Positions 1 to 8,740 of a stretch of DNA of 25,636 nucleotides are shown here, one piece after another. The notes beneath the pieces are model-generated. The model was not told the origin of the DNA. It did no database searches and saw nothing but the letters and a program-made list of their open reading frames with translations. Numbering within the stretch: the first letter of the stretch is position 1; each line of letters opens with the position of its first letter. Position numbers and translations under genes: made by a program. The DNA is from CAZTZY01 sp964617765 (GTDB lineage: Bacteria > Pseudomonadota > Gammaproteobacteria > Pseudomonadales > DT-91), in NCBI GenBank assembly GCA_964617765.1, contig CAZTZY010000039.1, positions 1 to 25,636 of the forward strand, given 5' to 3'.

Positions 1-2
1 GG

Positions 3-593
3 GATGTGAATGGCAGTATTTATAGTGGTGAAGATGAAGTTAGCAATTCGGGATACCAAAGCCTTTATAATAATGTTCCGCAAGATGTTAAATGGGAAAA
101 TATTATAGGCTCATACCTAAGCATGAATCATGAATGGTTTAACGCTCGTCTTGCCTATATAGAATCAGACAATTCTATTACCGATCATCCTTACAGTCTT
201 GCTTATTCCAAGCCAGAAACCCAACAGTCAATCATTGGTCTTGCGCTGAATGCCAATTTTGAACACTGGTTTATTCTTTCTGAATTTAACCAAAATACAC
301 GTAAAAACAAAGCCAGCGGCATGGATATCAATGCACCTGCCAATAGTATAGGTGTTGGTTATCGCCATGATCAATTTACCTATTTTATCAATCATTCAAG
401 TTATACTGATAAAACTAACGATTACAATATATATCAACTTGAACGCTGGACAGACACCTCTGTTACCTTAAGGTATGATTTTGATGCAAACAGTGATATA
501 AAATTCCAGATCGATAAATTCAGGGAGAATGCCTACTATGATTTTGTTGGAGACACCACTTTACTCACTATAGCCTTTGACCTGGTTTTTTAA
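3..593 (+). CDS. outer-membrane beta-barrel (porin-like) protein, 3' part
   Basis: The reading frame is open from the window edge, so this is the C-terminal ~196 residues of a longer protein. A GTG at position 6 could act as a start, but the product would then lack a signal peptide, so truncation by the window is more likely. The sequence alternates short amphipathic strands rich in Tyr, Phe and Asn with polar turns. It ends in a strand finishing LVF with a terminal Phe, the C-terminal signature recognised by the BAM machinery for outer-membrane barrels. The next gene begins 10 nt after the stop and encodes a small PstS-like periplasmic protein. Pairs of a barrel protein and a mini phosphate-binding-like protein are common in gammaproteobacteria, so the two are probably co-transcribed. 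The solute is unknown. Confidence 0.6.
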   Translation, partial: DVNGSIYSGEDEVSNSGYQSLYNNVPQDVKWENIIGSYLSMNHEWFNARLAYIESDNSITDHPYSLAYSKPETQQSIIGLALNANFEHWFILSEFNQNTRKNKASGMDINAPANSIGVGYRHDQFTYFINHSSYTDKTNDYNIYQLERWTDTSVTLRYDFDANSDIKFQIDKFRENAYYDFVGDTTLLTIAFDLVF

Positions 594-603
594 GGATAAA
601 ATC

Positions 604-1074
604 ATGAATCCATCAATATATCGATTTTTAGTTGTCATTTTAAAACCTGCTTTTCTAGCCATTTCATTGTTTTTAAATCATACGGTTTTAGCCGATGTAG
701 CAGTTATTGTTCACCCATCTAATGATTCCAGCTTTGATGAGCAAAGTGTTCGACTCATTTTTCTAGGCAAACAGGATGAATTTCCCAATAACCAAAAAGC
801 CATTCCCATTGAATTGGCCAAAGGTGACATACGGAAATCTTTCATCAAAAAATACATCAAGAAATCTGAAATTGAATTGCAACACTACTGGTCAGTTCAA
901 ACTTTTACCGGTAAAGGCCAACCTCCGCAAAGGCATGACAATGAAGAAGACATCAAAAAGCTGATTGCAAAAAATCCATCCATGATAGGTTTTATAGACT
1001 CGAAAAATATAGACTCAACCGTTAAGGTCATAGATATTAAAAAGTCTAAAAACCGATTTGACAGTGAAAAGTGA
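604..1074 (+). CDS. PstS-like small periplasmic phosphate-binding-type protein
   Basis: A 156-residue protein with an N-terminal signal peptide: a hydrophobic stretch over about residues 8-28, with likely cleavage after LA just before DVAVIV. The mature part has the pattern of the short PstS-like family (PBP domain): a first strand ending in HPSN, a segment like FDEQSVRLIFLGK, and a late segment KNPSMIGFID resembling the loop before the second ligand-contacting strand. True PstS proteins are about twice as long, so this is a minimal single-domain version that may sense rather than transport. The start at 604 is preferred over an upstream in-frame start at 577 because AAGGA at 592-596 is correctly spaced and the upstream option would overlap the barrel gene. 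It is probably in one operon with that gene. Phosphate binding itself is inferred from family resemblance. Confidence 0.65.
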   Translation: MNPSIYRFLVVILKPAFLAISLFLNHTVLADVAVIVHPSNDSSFDEQSVRLIFLGKQDEFPNNQKAIPIELAKGDIRKSFIKKYIKKSEIELQHYWSVQTFTGKGQPPQRHDNEEDIKKLIAKNPSMIGFIDSKNIDSTVKVIDIKKSKNRFDSEK

Positions 1075-1083
1075 AACAGAAAA

Positions 1084-1107
1084 TGCTCTATAGATTCTTA
1101 TAGAGCA
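1084..1107 (+). terminator. hairpin after the PstS-like gene
   Basis: A perfect 9-bp inverted repeat (TGCTCTATA at 1084-1092, TATAGAGCA at 1099-1107) with a 6-nt loop starts 10 nt after the stop codon at 1074. The plus strand has no proper U-tract after it. On the minus strand the stem is followed by TTTT, so it could also stop transcripts arriving from the hydrolase gene. A weak or bidirectional terminator is the likeliest reading. Confidence 0.45.
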
Positions 1108-1393
1108 CTATTAATTTCCACACAAATCTCTTCTTAAAATACCCGCTGCTGTTGATTTCCATTTTTTGAAAACCCTGAATGATGATGAAAATCAAGGTCA
1201 CCCCTAAAAACCAGAATTTTTGGGAGAGCAAACAAGATCCGCGCGCAGAACCGCATTTACGCGCAGTAGTATGTGAGGATTTAAGCACGGAGTTGATGTG
1301 GCTATCATGGGAAAAGAAGGTTTTAGAGTCGCCGCAACAAAAACCGAGGGCTCAACCGGCGAATTCACCAATGGCATTAAAAAGTAATTGAAG
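1108..1393. other. gene-poor convergent intergenic stretch with a possible coding remnant
   Basis: This lies between two convergent genes. Short ORFs occur on both strands (plus 1179-1391, minus 1088-1288), but none has a Shine-Dalgarno site or a recognisable family. One plus-strand frame, open from 1277 to the TAA at 1385-1387, reads as a protein-like C-terminal tail (...GVDVAIMGKEGFRVAATK...) and could be the end of a decayed gene. A small A/T-rich hairpin sits at 1202-1224. No function can be assigned. Confidence 0.3.
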
Positions 1394-2236
1394 CTAACGT
1401 AATTGCTCTAGACATAACAAAGCCACTTCCGCTGCCTGCATATCCATATGTAAATGATGATGCCCGGATAATTTATGCCATATAAATTGCGGGTAATTGG
1501 CTTGTGCATTTTTCATATCAGAATTGGCACCCAAACCCTGCTCTGCCAATATTATCAATACATGACAACTTATCGCTGCAAGAAATGCTAAATTATGATC
1601 CGCTGTCAATTTCATGGCCGATGCCGATTTAAGGCGTTCATCCACATCCCAATACCATCCTTGTTCACTGTGCCGTAATTGTCGCTCAGCGAAAAGCTCG
1701 GCAATATAAAACGGGAATCCACCCACTTTAGCGCGTAAAGCAACAGCTTCATTTTGGGTAGCAAAAAATCGTATACTGCTGGAAGATGAATAATCATCAA
1801 TAAAATGGCGCAATTGGATAGGGGCATCTTCAACTCTAACGGGAAGCGGCAATAATCCATCAAGTAATATCAGTTGTTGAATCCGCTCCGGAAAACTGGC
1901 AGCCAGCATAATGGCAAGCATAGCTCCACGTGAATGTCCCAATACAGCAAATGTTTGCCAATCGAGTGCATCTGCAATTTGTAGAATATCAATCAGGTCA
2001 TCCCACAAATGGTAAGTCGCAGAAGGAGGCCTTTTCTGACTGTATCCCTGACCGGGGAAATCACAAGCAACTATCGAGCAGTTCGGCAACAAGGGTGCCA
2101 ATGTATCAAAACTTGCAGCGTTATCCAGCCAGCCATGCAGCGCAATAAATTTATGGGGGGCATCAACGTGCCAATGTTTCACACGAATTTGTAATCCACG
2201 AATATAAAAATCTCTTTCAAGATAATTATCAGGCAT
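1394..2236 (-). CDS. alpha/beta hydrolase family protein
   Basis: A 280-residue alpha/beta-hydrolase fold protein. Visible landmarks are the oxyanion-side HGW motif (about 34-36), the strand/turn DFPGQGYS (59-66), the nucleophile elbow GHSRG with Ser102 (100-104), a cap region rich in aromatic residues, and a His-rich GHHHLHMD near 258-265 that supplies the catalytic His. No signal peptide is visible, so it should be cytoplasmic. Its ATG lies inside the end of sixA: the two frames overlap by 8 nt (ATGCCTGA), which suggests translational coupling. The substrate (an ester, lactone or acyl-thioester, for example) cannot be deduced. It is the last gene of the gpsA-MMPL-sixA set read leftward. Confidence 0.8.
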   Translation of the reverse strand: MPDNYLERDFYIRGLQIRVKHWHVDAPHKFIALHGWLDNAASFDTLAPLLPNCSIVACDFPGQGYSQKRPPSATYHLWDDLIDILQIADALDWQTFAVLGHSRGAMLAIMLAASFPERIQQLILLDGLLPLPVRVEDAPIQLRHFIDDYSSSSSIRFFATQNEAVALRAKVGGFPFYIAELFAERQLRHSEQGWYWDVDERLKSASAMKLTADHNLAFLAAISCHVLIILAEQGLGANSDMKNAQANYPQFIWHKLSGHHHLHMDMQAAEVALLCLEQLR

Positions 2237-2711
2237 TGTATGGGGGCGAGATTAATCGAATTAAAGTTCCACCACCCTCGCATAAAACACCCACGTCAAT
2301 TTCCGCCATACTGGCTGTGGTCATTGGATAATTAAGGGCTTGCCGTTGCGAACCACTGGCAAGACTTGCAACTAAAGAAGATACCAATGGCATGTGGCTG
2401 ACTACCAAAACATTTTTACAATAAACGAATGGCAATAACGCTTCAAAAGCCTGTGAAACAGCATTTTCAGGAGTAATAGATGTATTAACAATAATTGATG
2501 GATGATTTAGAAAACTCAACAGAATGTTATCAAGGGTTTCTCTGGCACGCAGGTATGGACTCACAATAATGGCATCCCACTGCAAGGTTTCACAGGCTAA
2601 CAACTTGCCTAAATCTAATGAATCTGCAATGCCTTTAGAGGTCAGTGCTCGCTCGGCATCAGTACGCTGGATTGGTTCTGCCTCACCATGCCTGACAACA
2701 AACAATCGCAT
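2229..2711 (-). CDS. sixA: phosphohistidine phosphatase SixA
   Basis: A 160-residue histidine-phosphatase (phosphoglycerate mutase-like) protein with the RHG motif at residues 7-9 directly after the first beta strand, a later VSPYLRARET segment, and the second catalytic His in VVSHMPL. Length and motifs match SixA, which removes phosphate from phosphohistidine on HPt or phosphotransferase proteins. It starts 33 nt after the MMPL exporter gene and overlaps the hydrolase gene by 8 nt, so the three are probably co-transcribed. SixA is distinguished from other members of the superfamily by its small size and the absence of extra domains. The partner phosphoprotein is not visible in this window. 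Confidence 0.85.
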   Translation of the reverse strand: MRLFVVRHGEAEPIQRTDAERALTSKGIADSLDLGKLLACETLQWDAIIVSPYLRARETLDNILLSFLNHPSIIVNTSITPENAVSQAFEALLPFVYCKNVLVVSHMPLVSSLVASLASGSQRQALNYPMTTASMAEIDVGVLCEGGGTLIRLISPPYNA

Positions 2712-2744
2712 ATATTGGCCCTATAGCATAAATACAGTGTTTAA

Positions 2745-5387
2745 TCAGTGGACCAGCTCAAATTTTTTCGCCTGGAATATCGCCAATAAAGCAGGTAACA
2801 CAATATAGGTCACCAGTAGCAATAACATCATGGAAATAGATAATAATATGCCAATGGAAGCTGCACCTTTATGCGGGCTAAACGACAAAGCCACAAAAGC
2901 CGATACCGTCGTCATACCACCCAAAATGATTGACCTTGTCGTATAGGAAACCACCATATCTTCAACGTTATGGCATTTGTGATATCTATCAACCACATGG
3001 ATACCCATATCCACCCCTAAACCAAAAATCATTGGCACAACAAGGATATTTGCCATATTTAACGTCAGGCCAATCATCTTCATAATGGCAAACATAAAAA
3101 TGGTCGTTATAATTAATGGTAAAAATACCAGAATGACTGTTGTGATATGGCGGAAATTAAGCCATAACAAAATAAAAATTGCGACAAACGTGATAGTGGC
3201 AGCCTGCTTAAAGGCATCAATTACCATATTCCCTACGCCCCACTCGATAACAGTTCGTCCTGCAATATGCGGCGCAACAGAGTCAACTTCTGCAATAAAT
3301 TGGTCCATTTGAACGATATCTGACATATCCAGCGCAGGAATGACCTTGACTAACAATCTGCCATCTTTAGCCATAAACCACGCCTTTATGGATTCTGGCA
3401 AATCCTGCAAGCCAAAGGGCTTGGACATAAACCATGACTTAAGCATGTTGATATCGGCATAAATACCTGATGCAATGACATCCTGCAATAGCGACCAGTG
3501 CTGAGGTTGCGCAAGGGTTTTAGACAAGGCCGCATCCAGTTGATTAACCAATTCAAGATCTTCATCGAGGAAAACTGTTTTTTTATCGTGAATCGTTTTT
3601 AGAAATTGCTCCATCGCGATTCTAGCTGCCTCTTTATCTAACGGCTGACTAGAGCCTTCATCGCCCAATGCGGTTAACTGCTGTGCTATGGGCTGCATAT
3701 ACTGGTATTTAACATCCTGAAATAAAGGAATCTGGTCGCCAGGCAATTCAACTTTTGCAACACTTGGCAGCTTCAATAAAGTCTCTTTGAAAGCCTGTAA
3801 ATCTGTATCATGCTCTGTAATCACAGAAATACTGTAATCCGTGCTTACATCATGTTTTTGTATTTCTGACAAGGTTACTATAGCTTCAGAAGCTTTATTG
3901 CGCATAGCTAAATGACTATAGTTAAAACGCAAATCCTTGGCGTACCAAAGAGAGCCCATCGCCAGCAACGTAATCACGAACATGACTGTTTTAGGTGCAA
4001 AACTTAATTGGCTACTAAAGAAATGCCCAAACCTCTCGCCAATACCTGTAAGCCTCCGTGGCTGCATCTTGCCACTGGTAACTCCAGTTACCTTGTACCA
4101 TGCAGGTAGAAAAGTGAATGTCATGATAAAAGCAATCGACATACCTATCGCAGAAACTTTACCTAATTCAGCCAAACCGACGTAAGCAGTGGGTAAAAAA
4201 GACAGGAAGCCTATAACAGCACTCAATGCCGATAACATGAGCGGAATACCGACATCACCTGCTGCGGCAACTGTAGGAGAAAAATCAGTGTTTTCACTAT
4301 TATAAATATGGTGCTCGGCACACAAGGTGTAATGAATGGCATATTCCACACCCAAGCCGAAAAACATCACCAGAAAAATAACTGATAATGAGCTAAAGCT
4401 GCCAACCGCCAGCAAAGCAAAGAAAGTCGTCCATACAATACCTACAAACAGCATCAAAAACATACCGCCGTTAAGTATCAGCGAGTGCCGGCCATATCCG
4501 ATGCCTATCATCAGGATGATGAGGGTTAATATCGTTGAAATGGCGCCGGAAATTTGCACTCCATCCATGCCTTCAGTTAAATCATCATTCGCCAGTGCAA
4601 CTTCGCCAGTGACACGCACCTGCACATCGGCATCAACATCTACCGTTTTTATAACGGCGTGAATTTTGTCCATGGCAATTTTATAAGGCATCTCCTGAGA
4701 GAAATCCTGGAAATCCTTGACGGAAATAAACTGGTAACTGATTTTGCCATCATCCTGTGGCATGAGTTTTTTAACCATGTTAAGTGATGGTGATTTACCC
4801 TGATTCAGTGCAATCAATGCATTGGTCAATATTTCAAACTGGTGTTTGGATTCTGGTGTGAGCACTTCGAGATCAGCGCTTTCAATAAATGTGCTTTCCA
4901 TATGGTTCAGGAAATTAGGTATGGTGGGATTTTGGTAAATACGGCTCAATCCCGGCAAGTTACTTTGCACATTGTCAGCAATATAACGTACGCCCTCTGT
5001 CGGCGCGCCATACAGGGCATGTGAATTAGCAAACTCATCAAATGTCGGAGCAAAAACATCAGCAAATTTCTTGCTGGCTTGTAATGCCCTATAAACAGCC
5101 TCAGCCGTTATATACGTTTTTTCAGCAGAAACGCCAGAAACAACCACCAGGGCTTTTTGCTGGTATTGTGGAAATGTATCACGATACTCTCTGTCATCCT
5201 GATACCAGTCAATAATTTTGGTGGGTTTTATTAACCTGTCCAGATCAGAGTTAATAGAAAAGTGTTCGGCAGTATATTTCGATGCCAATACAGTGAGTAA
5301 ACCGATAACAATCAGGGTAACCAATGGGAAACGCTCGGCAGCTGCCACCCACGCCCGTAGTAATTTATTGATAAAATTTTCGAGCAT
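2745..5387 (-). CDS. MMPL/RND-superfamily exporter, HpnN-like
   Basis: An 880-residue inner-membrane protein with the duplicated RND layout: one TM helix at about 19-39, a large periplasmic domain, a five-helix bundle around 280-440, a second lone helix near 470-490, another periplasmic domain, and a last bundle from about 725 to 875. Each half carries the MMPL signature in its central helix, FGLGVEYAIH in the first and FGLGVDMGIH in the second, which marks the acidic proton-relay positions. The N-terminal region (FSINSDLDRLI) and the length resemble HpnN, the hopanoid transporter, but no hopanoid biosynthesis gene is in the window, so the cargo is inferred to be a lipid and nothing more specific. 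It lies downstream of gpsA across a 130-nt gap and upstream of sixA. Confidence 0.75.
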   Translation of the reverse strand: MLENFINKLLRAWVAAAERFPLVTLIVIGLLTVLASKYTAEHFSINSDLDRLIKPTKIIDWYQDDREYRDTFPQYQQKALVVVSGVSAEKTYITAEAVYRALQASKKFADVFAPTFDEFANSHALYGAPTEGVRYIADNVQSNLPGLSRIYQNPTIPNFLNHMESTFIESADLEVLTPESKHQFEILTNALIALNQGKSPSLNMVKKLMPQDDGKISYQFISVKDFQDFSQEMPYKIAMDKIHAVIKTVDVDADVQVRVTGEVALANDDLTEGMDGVQISGAISTILTLIILMIGIGYGRHSLILNGGMFLMLFVGIVWTTFFALLAVGSFSSLSVIFLVMFFGLGVEYAIHYTLCAEHHIYNSENTDFSPTVAAAGDVGIPLMLSALSAVIGFLSFLPTAYVGLAELGKVSAIGMSIAFIMTFTFLPAWYKVTGVTSGKMQPRRLTGIGERFGHFFSSQLSFAPKTVMFVITLLAMGSLWYAKDLRFNYSHLAMRNKASEAIVTLSEIQKHDVSTDYSISVITEHDTDLQAFKETLLKLPSVAKVELPGDQIPLFQDVKYQYMQPIAQQLTALGDEGSSQPLDKEAARIAMEQFLKTIHDKKTVFLDEDLELVNQLDAALSKTLAQPQHWSLLQDVIASGIYADINMLKSWFMSKPFGLQDLPESIKAWFMAKDGRLLVKVIPALDMSDIVQMDQFIAEVDSVAPHIAGRTVIEWGVGNMVIDAFKQAATITFVAIFILLWLNFRHITTVILVFLPLIITTIFMFAIMKMIGLTLNMANILVVPMIFGLGVDMGIHVVDRYHKCHNVEDMVVSYTTRSIILGGMTTVSAFVALSFSPHKGAASIGILLSISMMLLLLVTYIVLPALLAIFQAKKFELVH

Positions 5388-5517
5388 TTATTGGGCGCTA
5401 CCTATGATTGATAACAAAAGACTATTTAGCCCAACGTTTAAAACACGATCACTTGAATAATGTAAAAAATGCAACATTAGCCCCTTAAAAAAACACCGGC
5501 AATTAATCAGTTTATTA

Positions 5518-6537
5518 TTATTCTTTAACTGCAAACTCTACATCAGAATTCTGTTCCGCCAACATCAAGGTATCTATCACTTCTGCGATACTTTTCCCGT
5601 TATGTAAAATGTCATACATACCATTGACTAATGGCATATAAATTCCCAATTGCTGTGATCTTGTTTTCACAATTTGCAGGGTGTTAATACCTTCTGCCAC
5701 TTGTCCTAATTCATCAATAATACTTTGTAATGGTTTACCTTCTCCCAAAGCATAGCCTACGCGGTAATTTCTGCTCAATGGCGACATACAAGTAACAATC
5801 AAATCACCAACTCCCGACAACCCCAAAAAGGTCATGGGATTAGCGCCCAACTCTACAGCAAAACGGCTCATTTCAGCCAAACTGCGTGTTACTAGCATAG
5901 CAATGGTATTTTGACCGCATCCGAGGGCGGCTGCCATACCACACATAATGGCATAACAATTCTTCAGTGCGCCCCCAAGTTCTACACCAAACATATCTTC
6001 ACTGGCATAGACTCGGAACGATTTTGAGTGAAGTAACCTCTGAACATCCTCCACTAACTTTTTGTTTTTACTGGCAATTACCGTACCAGTCAATTGACGG
6101 TCAGCGATTTCCTTGGCCAAATTAGGTCCGCTCATTACGCCCAATGGATGGTCAGGTAACTCCTCGGCTAAAACCTGGCTCATCAAGTCAAAGGTTTCTG
6201 CTTCAATACCTTTGGTTAAGCTGATCAGTGCAGTATTGGGAGTGATGGTTTTACTCAACAGTTTGGCAACTTCCCTGCAGGAACCACTCGGCACTGCAAC
6301 AAAGACAAACTCTGCACCAGCAACCACTTCAGATAAATCGATAGATGCCTTAACCCGTTCATTAAGGGTTAAATCAGGAAGGTATTGTCTATTAACACGT
6401 TGCTGATTGATTTCATCAGCGCGTTCTTCACTGCGCAACCACAAATAGACATCGTGTTCATTCTCTGCAATTAAATTGGCTATGGCTGTTCCGAAACTTC
6501 CACCGCCCAATACGGCAACACGGCAAGGTGTGTGCAT
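5518..6537 (-). CDS. gpsA: glycerol-3-phosphate dehydrogenase [NAD(P)+]
   Basis: A 339-residue cytoplasmic enzyme that reduces dihydroxyacetone phosphate to sn-glycerol 3-phosphate, the backbone precursor of phospholipids. The N-terminal Rossmann motif GGGSFGTA (11-18) is clear. It is followed by FVAVPS, SLTKGIE, the conserved GPNLAKE, and the catalytic-lysine segment GGALKNCYAI; LSGVGDL and NYRVGYALG also match the family. The length is standard. It lies between htpG (103 nt upstream, same strand) and the MMPL exporter gene (130 nt downstream). A purine-rich AAGAGAGC immediately precedes the ATG. No convincing separate promoter was found, although the hairpin after htpG suggests independent transcription. 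Confidence 0.95.
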   Translation of the reverse strand: MHTPCRVAVLGGGSFGTAIANLIAENEHDVYLWLRSEERADEINQQRVNRQYLPDLTLNERVKASIDLSEVVAGAEFVFVAVPSGSCREVAKLLSKTITPNTALISLTKGIEAETFDLMSQVLAEELPDHPLGVMSGPNLAKEIADRQLTGTVIASKNKKLVEDVQRLLHSKSFRVYASEDMFGVELGGALKNCYAIMCGMAAALGCGQNTIAMLVTRSLAEMSRFAVELGANPMTFLGLSGVGDLIVTCMSPLSRNYRVGYALGEGKPLQSIIDELGQVAEGINTLQIVKTRSQQLGIYMPLVNGMYDILHNGKSIAEVIDTLMLAEQNSDVEFAVKE

Positions 6538-6602
6538 TCATGCTCTCTTTTGAAGTGAAGAATTAGTGGGATTGTAACACGACAAAATGGATTTTGGGGA
6601 GA

Positions 6603-6632
6603 CCATACGAGCAGCAAAAACTGCCCGTATGG
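6603..6632 (-). terminator. hairpin after htpG
   Basis: A strong inverted repeat (12-nt arms, 6603-6614 and 6621-6632, one internal mismatch, 6-nt loop) begins 8 nt beyond the htpG stop. It reads as a transcript-end hairpin on the minus strand, but no U-tract follows, so it may stabilise the mRNA 3' end or act with Rho rather than as a classical intrinsic terminator. Confidence 0.5.
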
Positions 6633-6640
6633 ATTGGTGA

Positions 6641-8545
6641 TTAATTGGTCAAATCAAGAAGCAATTTGTTCAATTTTTGTACATATGCTGCGGGATCTTC
6701 CAATTGGCCGCCCTCTGCCAACGTTGCCTGGTCGAACAGGATTTCTGACAAATCATTAAAACGGTCTTCATTGGCTTCCATATCGAGTTTTTTCACCAAG
6801 GGATGCTCAGGATTCAATTCGAAGACAGGCTTGCTGTCTGGAATCGCTTGCCCCACCTGTTCCATGATACGGCGCATTTGGGCACCCATATCCATTTCAC
6901 CCACTACCAGACAAGCTGGTGAATCGGTTAAACGTGAGGTGACACGTACTTCCTGCACCTTGCCTTCCAGTGCAGCCGAGACACGCTTCACCAGGTCTTC
7001 ATTGGTTTTGGCGAGTTCATCCTGCGCTTTTTTCTCGTCTTCGGTATCAAGACTACCCAAATCCAGCTGGCCACGGCCGACATCCTGGAAATGCTTGCCA
7101 TCAAACTCCTGCAGATGGCTCATTAACCATTCATCGACACGGTCAGTCAGCAACAATACTTCAATGCCTTTTTTCTTGAACACTTCCAGATGTGGGCTAT
7201 TTTTGGCTGTAGTGTAGTTTTCAGCAGCGATGTAATAAATCTTGTCCTGACCTTCTTTCATGCGTTCAACATATTGAGCCAATGACTGGTTCTGGGTTTT
7301 ATCGTTAGATGCCGTAGAAGCAAAGCGCAACAGGTTGGCAATTTTTTCCTTGTTGGCAAAATCTTCCGCCGGACCTTCTTTTAGCACTTGCCCAAACGCA
7401 TCCCAGAATTGCTGGTATTTTTCGGGCTCTTTTTGTGCCAGTTTTTCCAGCATATCGATAACACGCTTGGTCAATGCCGATTTCATGCTGTCTACAGCAG
7501 GATCCTGTTGCAGGATTTCACGCGAGACGTTCAAGGATAAATCGTTAGAATCCACCACACCTTTTACAAAACGCATATACATGGGTAAAAACTGCTCGGC
7601 ATCATCCATAATGAACGTACGTTGTACATACAGTTTTAAACCACGTACTGCATCACGATTCCACAAATCAAACGGTGCTTTTGATGGTAAATATAACAAA
7701 CTGGTGTATTCCAGTTTGCCTTCAACACGGTTATGGCTCCAGATGAGCGGATCGCTAAAATCATGCGATACATGCTTATAGAACTCCTTGTATTCCTCAT
7801 CGCTAACATCGCTTTTATTGCGTGTCCACATAGCGGTAGCGGCATTCACGGTTTCAAATTCCGCTTCTTTCTGTTCTTCGCCTTCAGCAGCCGAGGCTAC
7901 ATAACCTTTCATTTTTACCGGAATGGCAATGTGGTCAGAGTATTTTTTAACCACACTTTTTACACGCCAGTCATCGGCAAACTCGGATTGATCGGCTTTT
8001 AAATGCAGGATAATGGTAGTGCCCCGCGAAGCTTTATCAATAGTTTCCACAGTGAAATCAGCCTCACCTTTGGAAATCCAATGCACGCCTTCATTCGCCG
8101 CCGTACCTGCTCGACGGGTCAATACTTCCACTTCATCGGCAACGATAAAGGCAGAATAAAAACCCACACCGAATTGCCCGATGAGTTCTGAGTCTTTTTT
8201 ATCATCGCCGGTTAATTTGGTGAAAAACTCTGCCGTACCCGATTTCGCAATTGTACCTAAATGCTGGATAGCTTCCTCGCGGGTCATGCCAATGCCGTTA
8301 TCGGAAATGGTTACGGTATTAGCGACTTTATCAAGTTCGATACAAATCGCCAGATCCGGTTCATTTTCAAATAAAGTGCTATTGGAAACCGCTTCAAAAC
8401 GCAATTTTTCGCAAGCATCTGAAGCATTGGATATCAATTCGCGCAAGAAGATTTCCTTATTGCTATACAAGGAATGAATCATCAACTGTAACAATTGTTT
8501 AGCTTCCGTCTGGAAGCCCATCGTTTCTTTTACAACTTCACTCAT
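6641..8545 (-). CDS. htpG: molecular chaperone HtpG (Hsp90)
   Basis: A 634-residue bacterial Hsp90. The N-terminal GHKL ATPase domain shows the ELISNASDAC helix with the catalytic Glu and Asn, the ATP-lid motif DNGIGM, and QFGVGFYSAF. The middle domain has SLNVSREILQ with the conserved Arg, and a C-terminal dimerisation domain follows. E. coli HtpG has 624 residues. The start at 8545 (MSEVVKETMGFQ) is preferred over an in-frame start at 8587: GGAG lies 9 nt upstream of it, the product then begins where the family begins, and 8587 nearly coincides with the transcription start predicted from the sigma-32 promoter. HtpG remodels client proteins in the cytosol during heat or other stress. An aldehyde dehydrogenase gene diverges upstream. 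Confidence 0.97.
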   Translation of the reverse strand: MSEVVKETMGFQTEAKQLLQLMIHSLYSNKEIFLRELISNASDACEKLRFEAVSNSTLFENEPDLAICIELDKVANTVTISDNGIGMTREEAIQHLGTIAKSGTAEFFTKLTGDDKKDSELIGQFGVGFYSAFIVADEVEVLTRRAGTAANEGVHWISKGEADFTVETIDKASRGTTIILHLKADQSEFADDWRVKSVVKKYSDHIAIPVKMKGYVASAAEGEEQKEAEFETVNAATAMWTRNKSDVSDEEYKEFYKHVSHDFSDPLIWSHNRVEGKLEYTSLLYLPSKAPFDLWNRDAVRGLKLYVQRTFIMDDAEQFLPMYMRFVKGVVDSNDLSLNVSREILQQDPAVDSMKSALTKRVIDMLEKLAQKEPEKYQQFWDAFGQVLKEGPAEDFANKEKIANLLRFASTASNDKTQNQSLAQYVERMKEGQDKIYYIAAENYTTAKNSPHLEVFKKKGIEVLLLTDRVDEWLMSHLQEFDGKHFQDVGRGQLDLGSLDTEDEKKAQDELAKTNEDLVKRVSAALEGKVQEVRVTSRLTDSPACLVVGEMDMGAQMRRIMEQVGQAIPDSKPVFELNPEHPLVKKLDMEANEDRFNDLSEILFDQATLAEGGQLEDPAAYVQKLNKLLLDLTN

Positions 8546-8596
8546 TGTGCTGATCTCCGGTAACTGAAAGTGGAACGAAAAATACAAGTGCTTGCT

Positions 8597-8625
8597 ATAT
8601 GGGGCTATGAGCCAGAACTTTCAAG
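8597..8625 (-). promoter_or_regulatory. sigma-32 (RpoH) heat-shock promoter of htpG
   Basis: Read on the minus strand, the -35 element CTTGAAA (8625-8619) is separated by 14 nt from the -10 element CCCCATAT (8604-8597). Both match the known RpoH consensus (CTTGAAA, CCCCATnT) at every defined position, and the spacing is in the accepted range. Transcription would begin near 8590, giving a leader of about 45 nt before the htpG ATG at 8545. Confidence 0.88.
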
Positions 8626-8740
8626 TACCTAAACATGACAGAAAACTTCATGCTTCTTAATAAAAATGATCGATTAATCCATACACAGCCCTACCCTAAT
8701 TCGCTACACTCAATAAAATAATGAAAAAAGAGAAGCTTTT

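Noticed and set aside
6645..7217. A 190-codon plus-strand ORF inside htpG
   Set aside because: It is antisense to the conserved C-terminal half of htpG, has Ser/Arg-rich low-complexity content typical of a shadow frame, and no ribosome-binding site.
8546..8587. A 14-residue extension of HtpG
   Set aside because: It would start at the predicted transcription start of the sigma-32 promoter, leaving no leader; the internal ATG has a proper GGAG.
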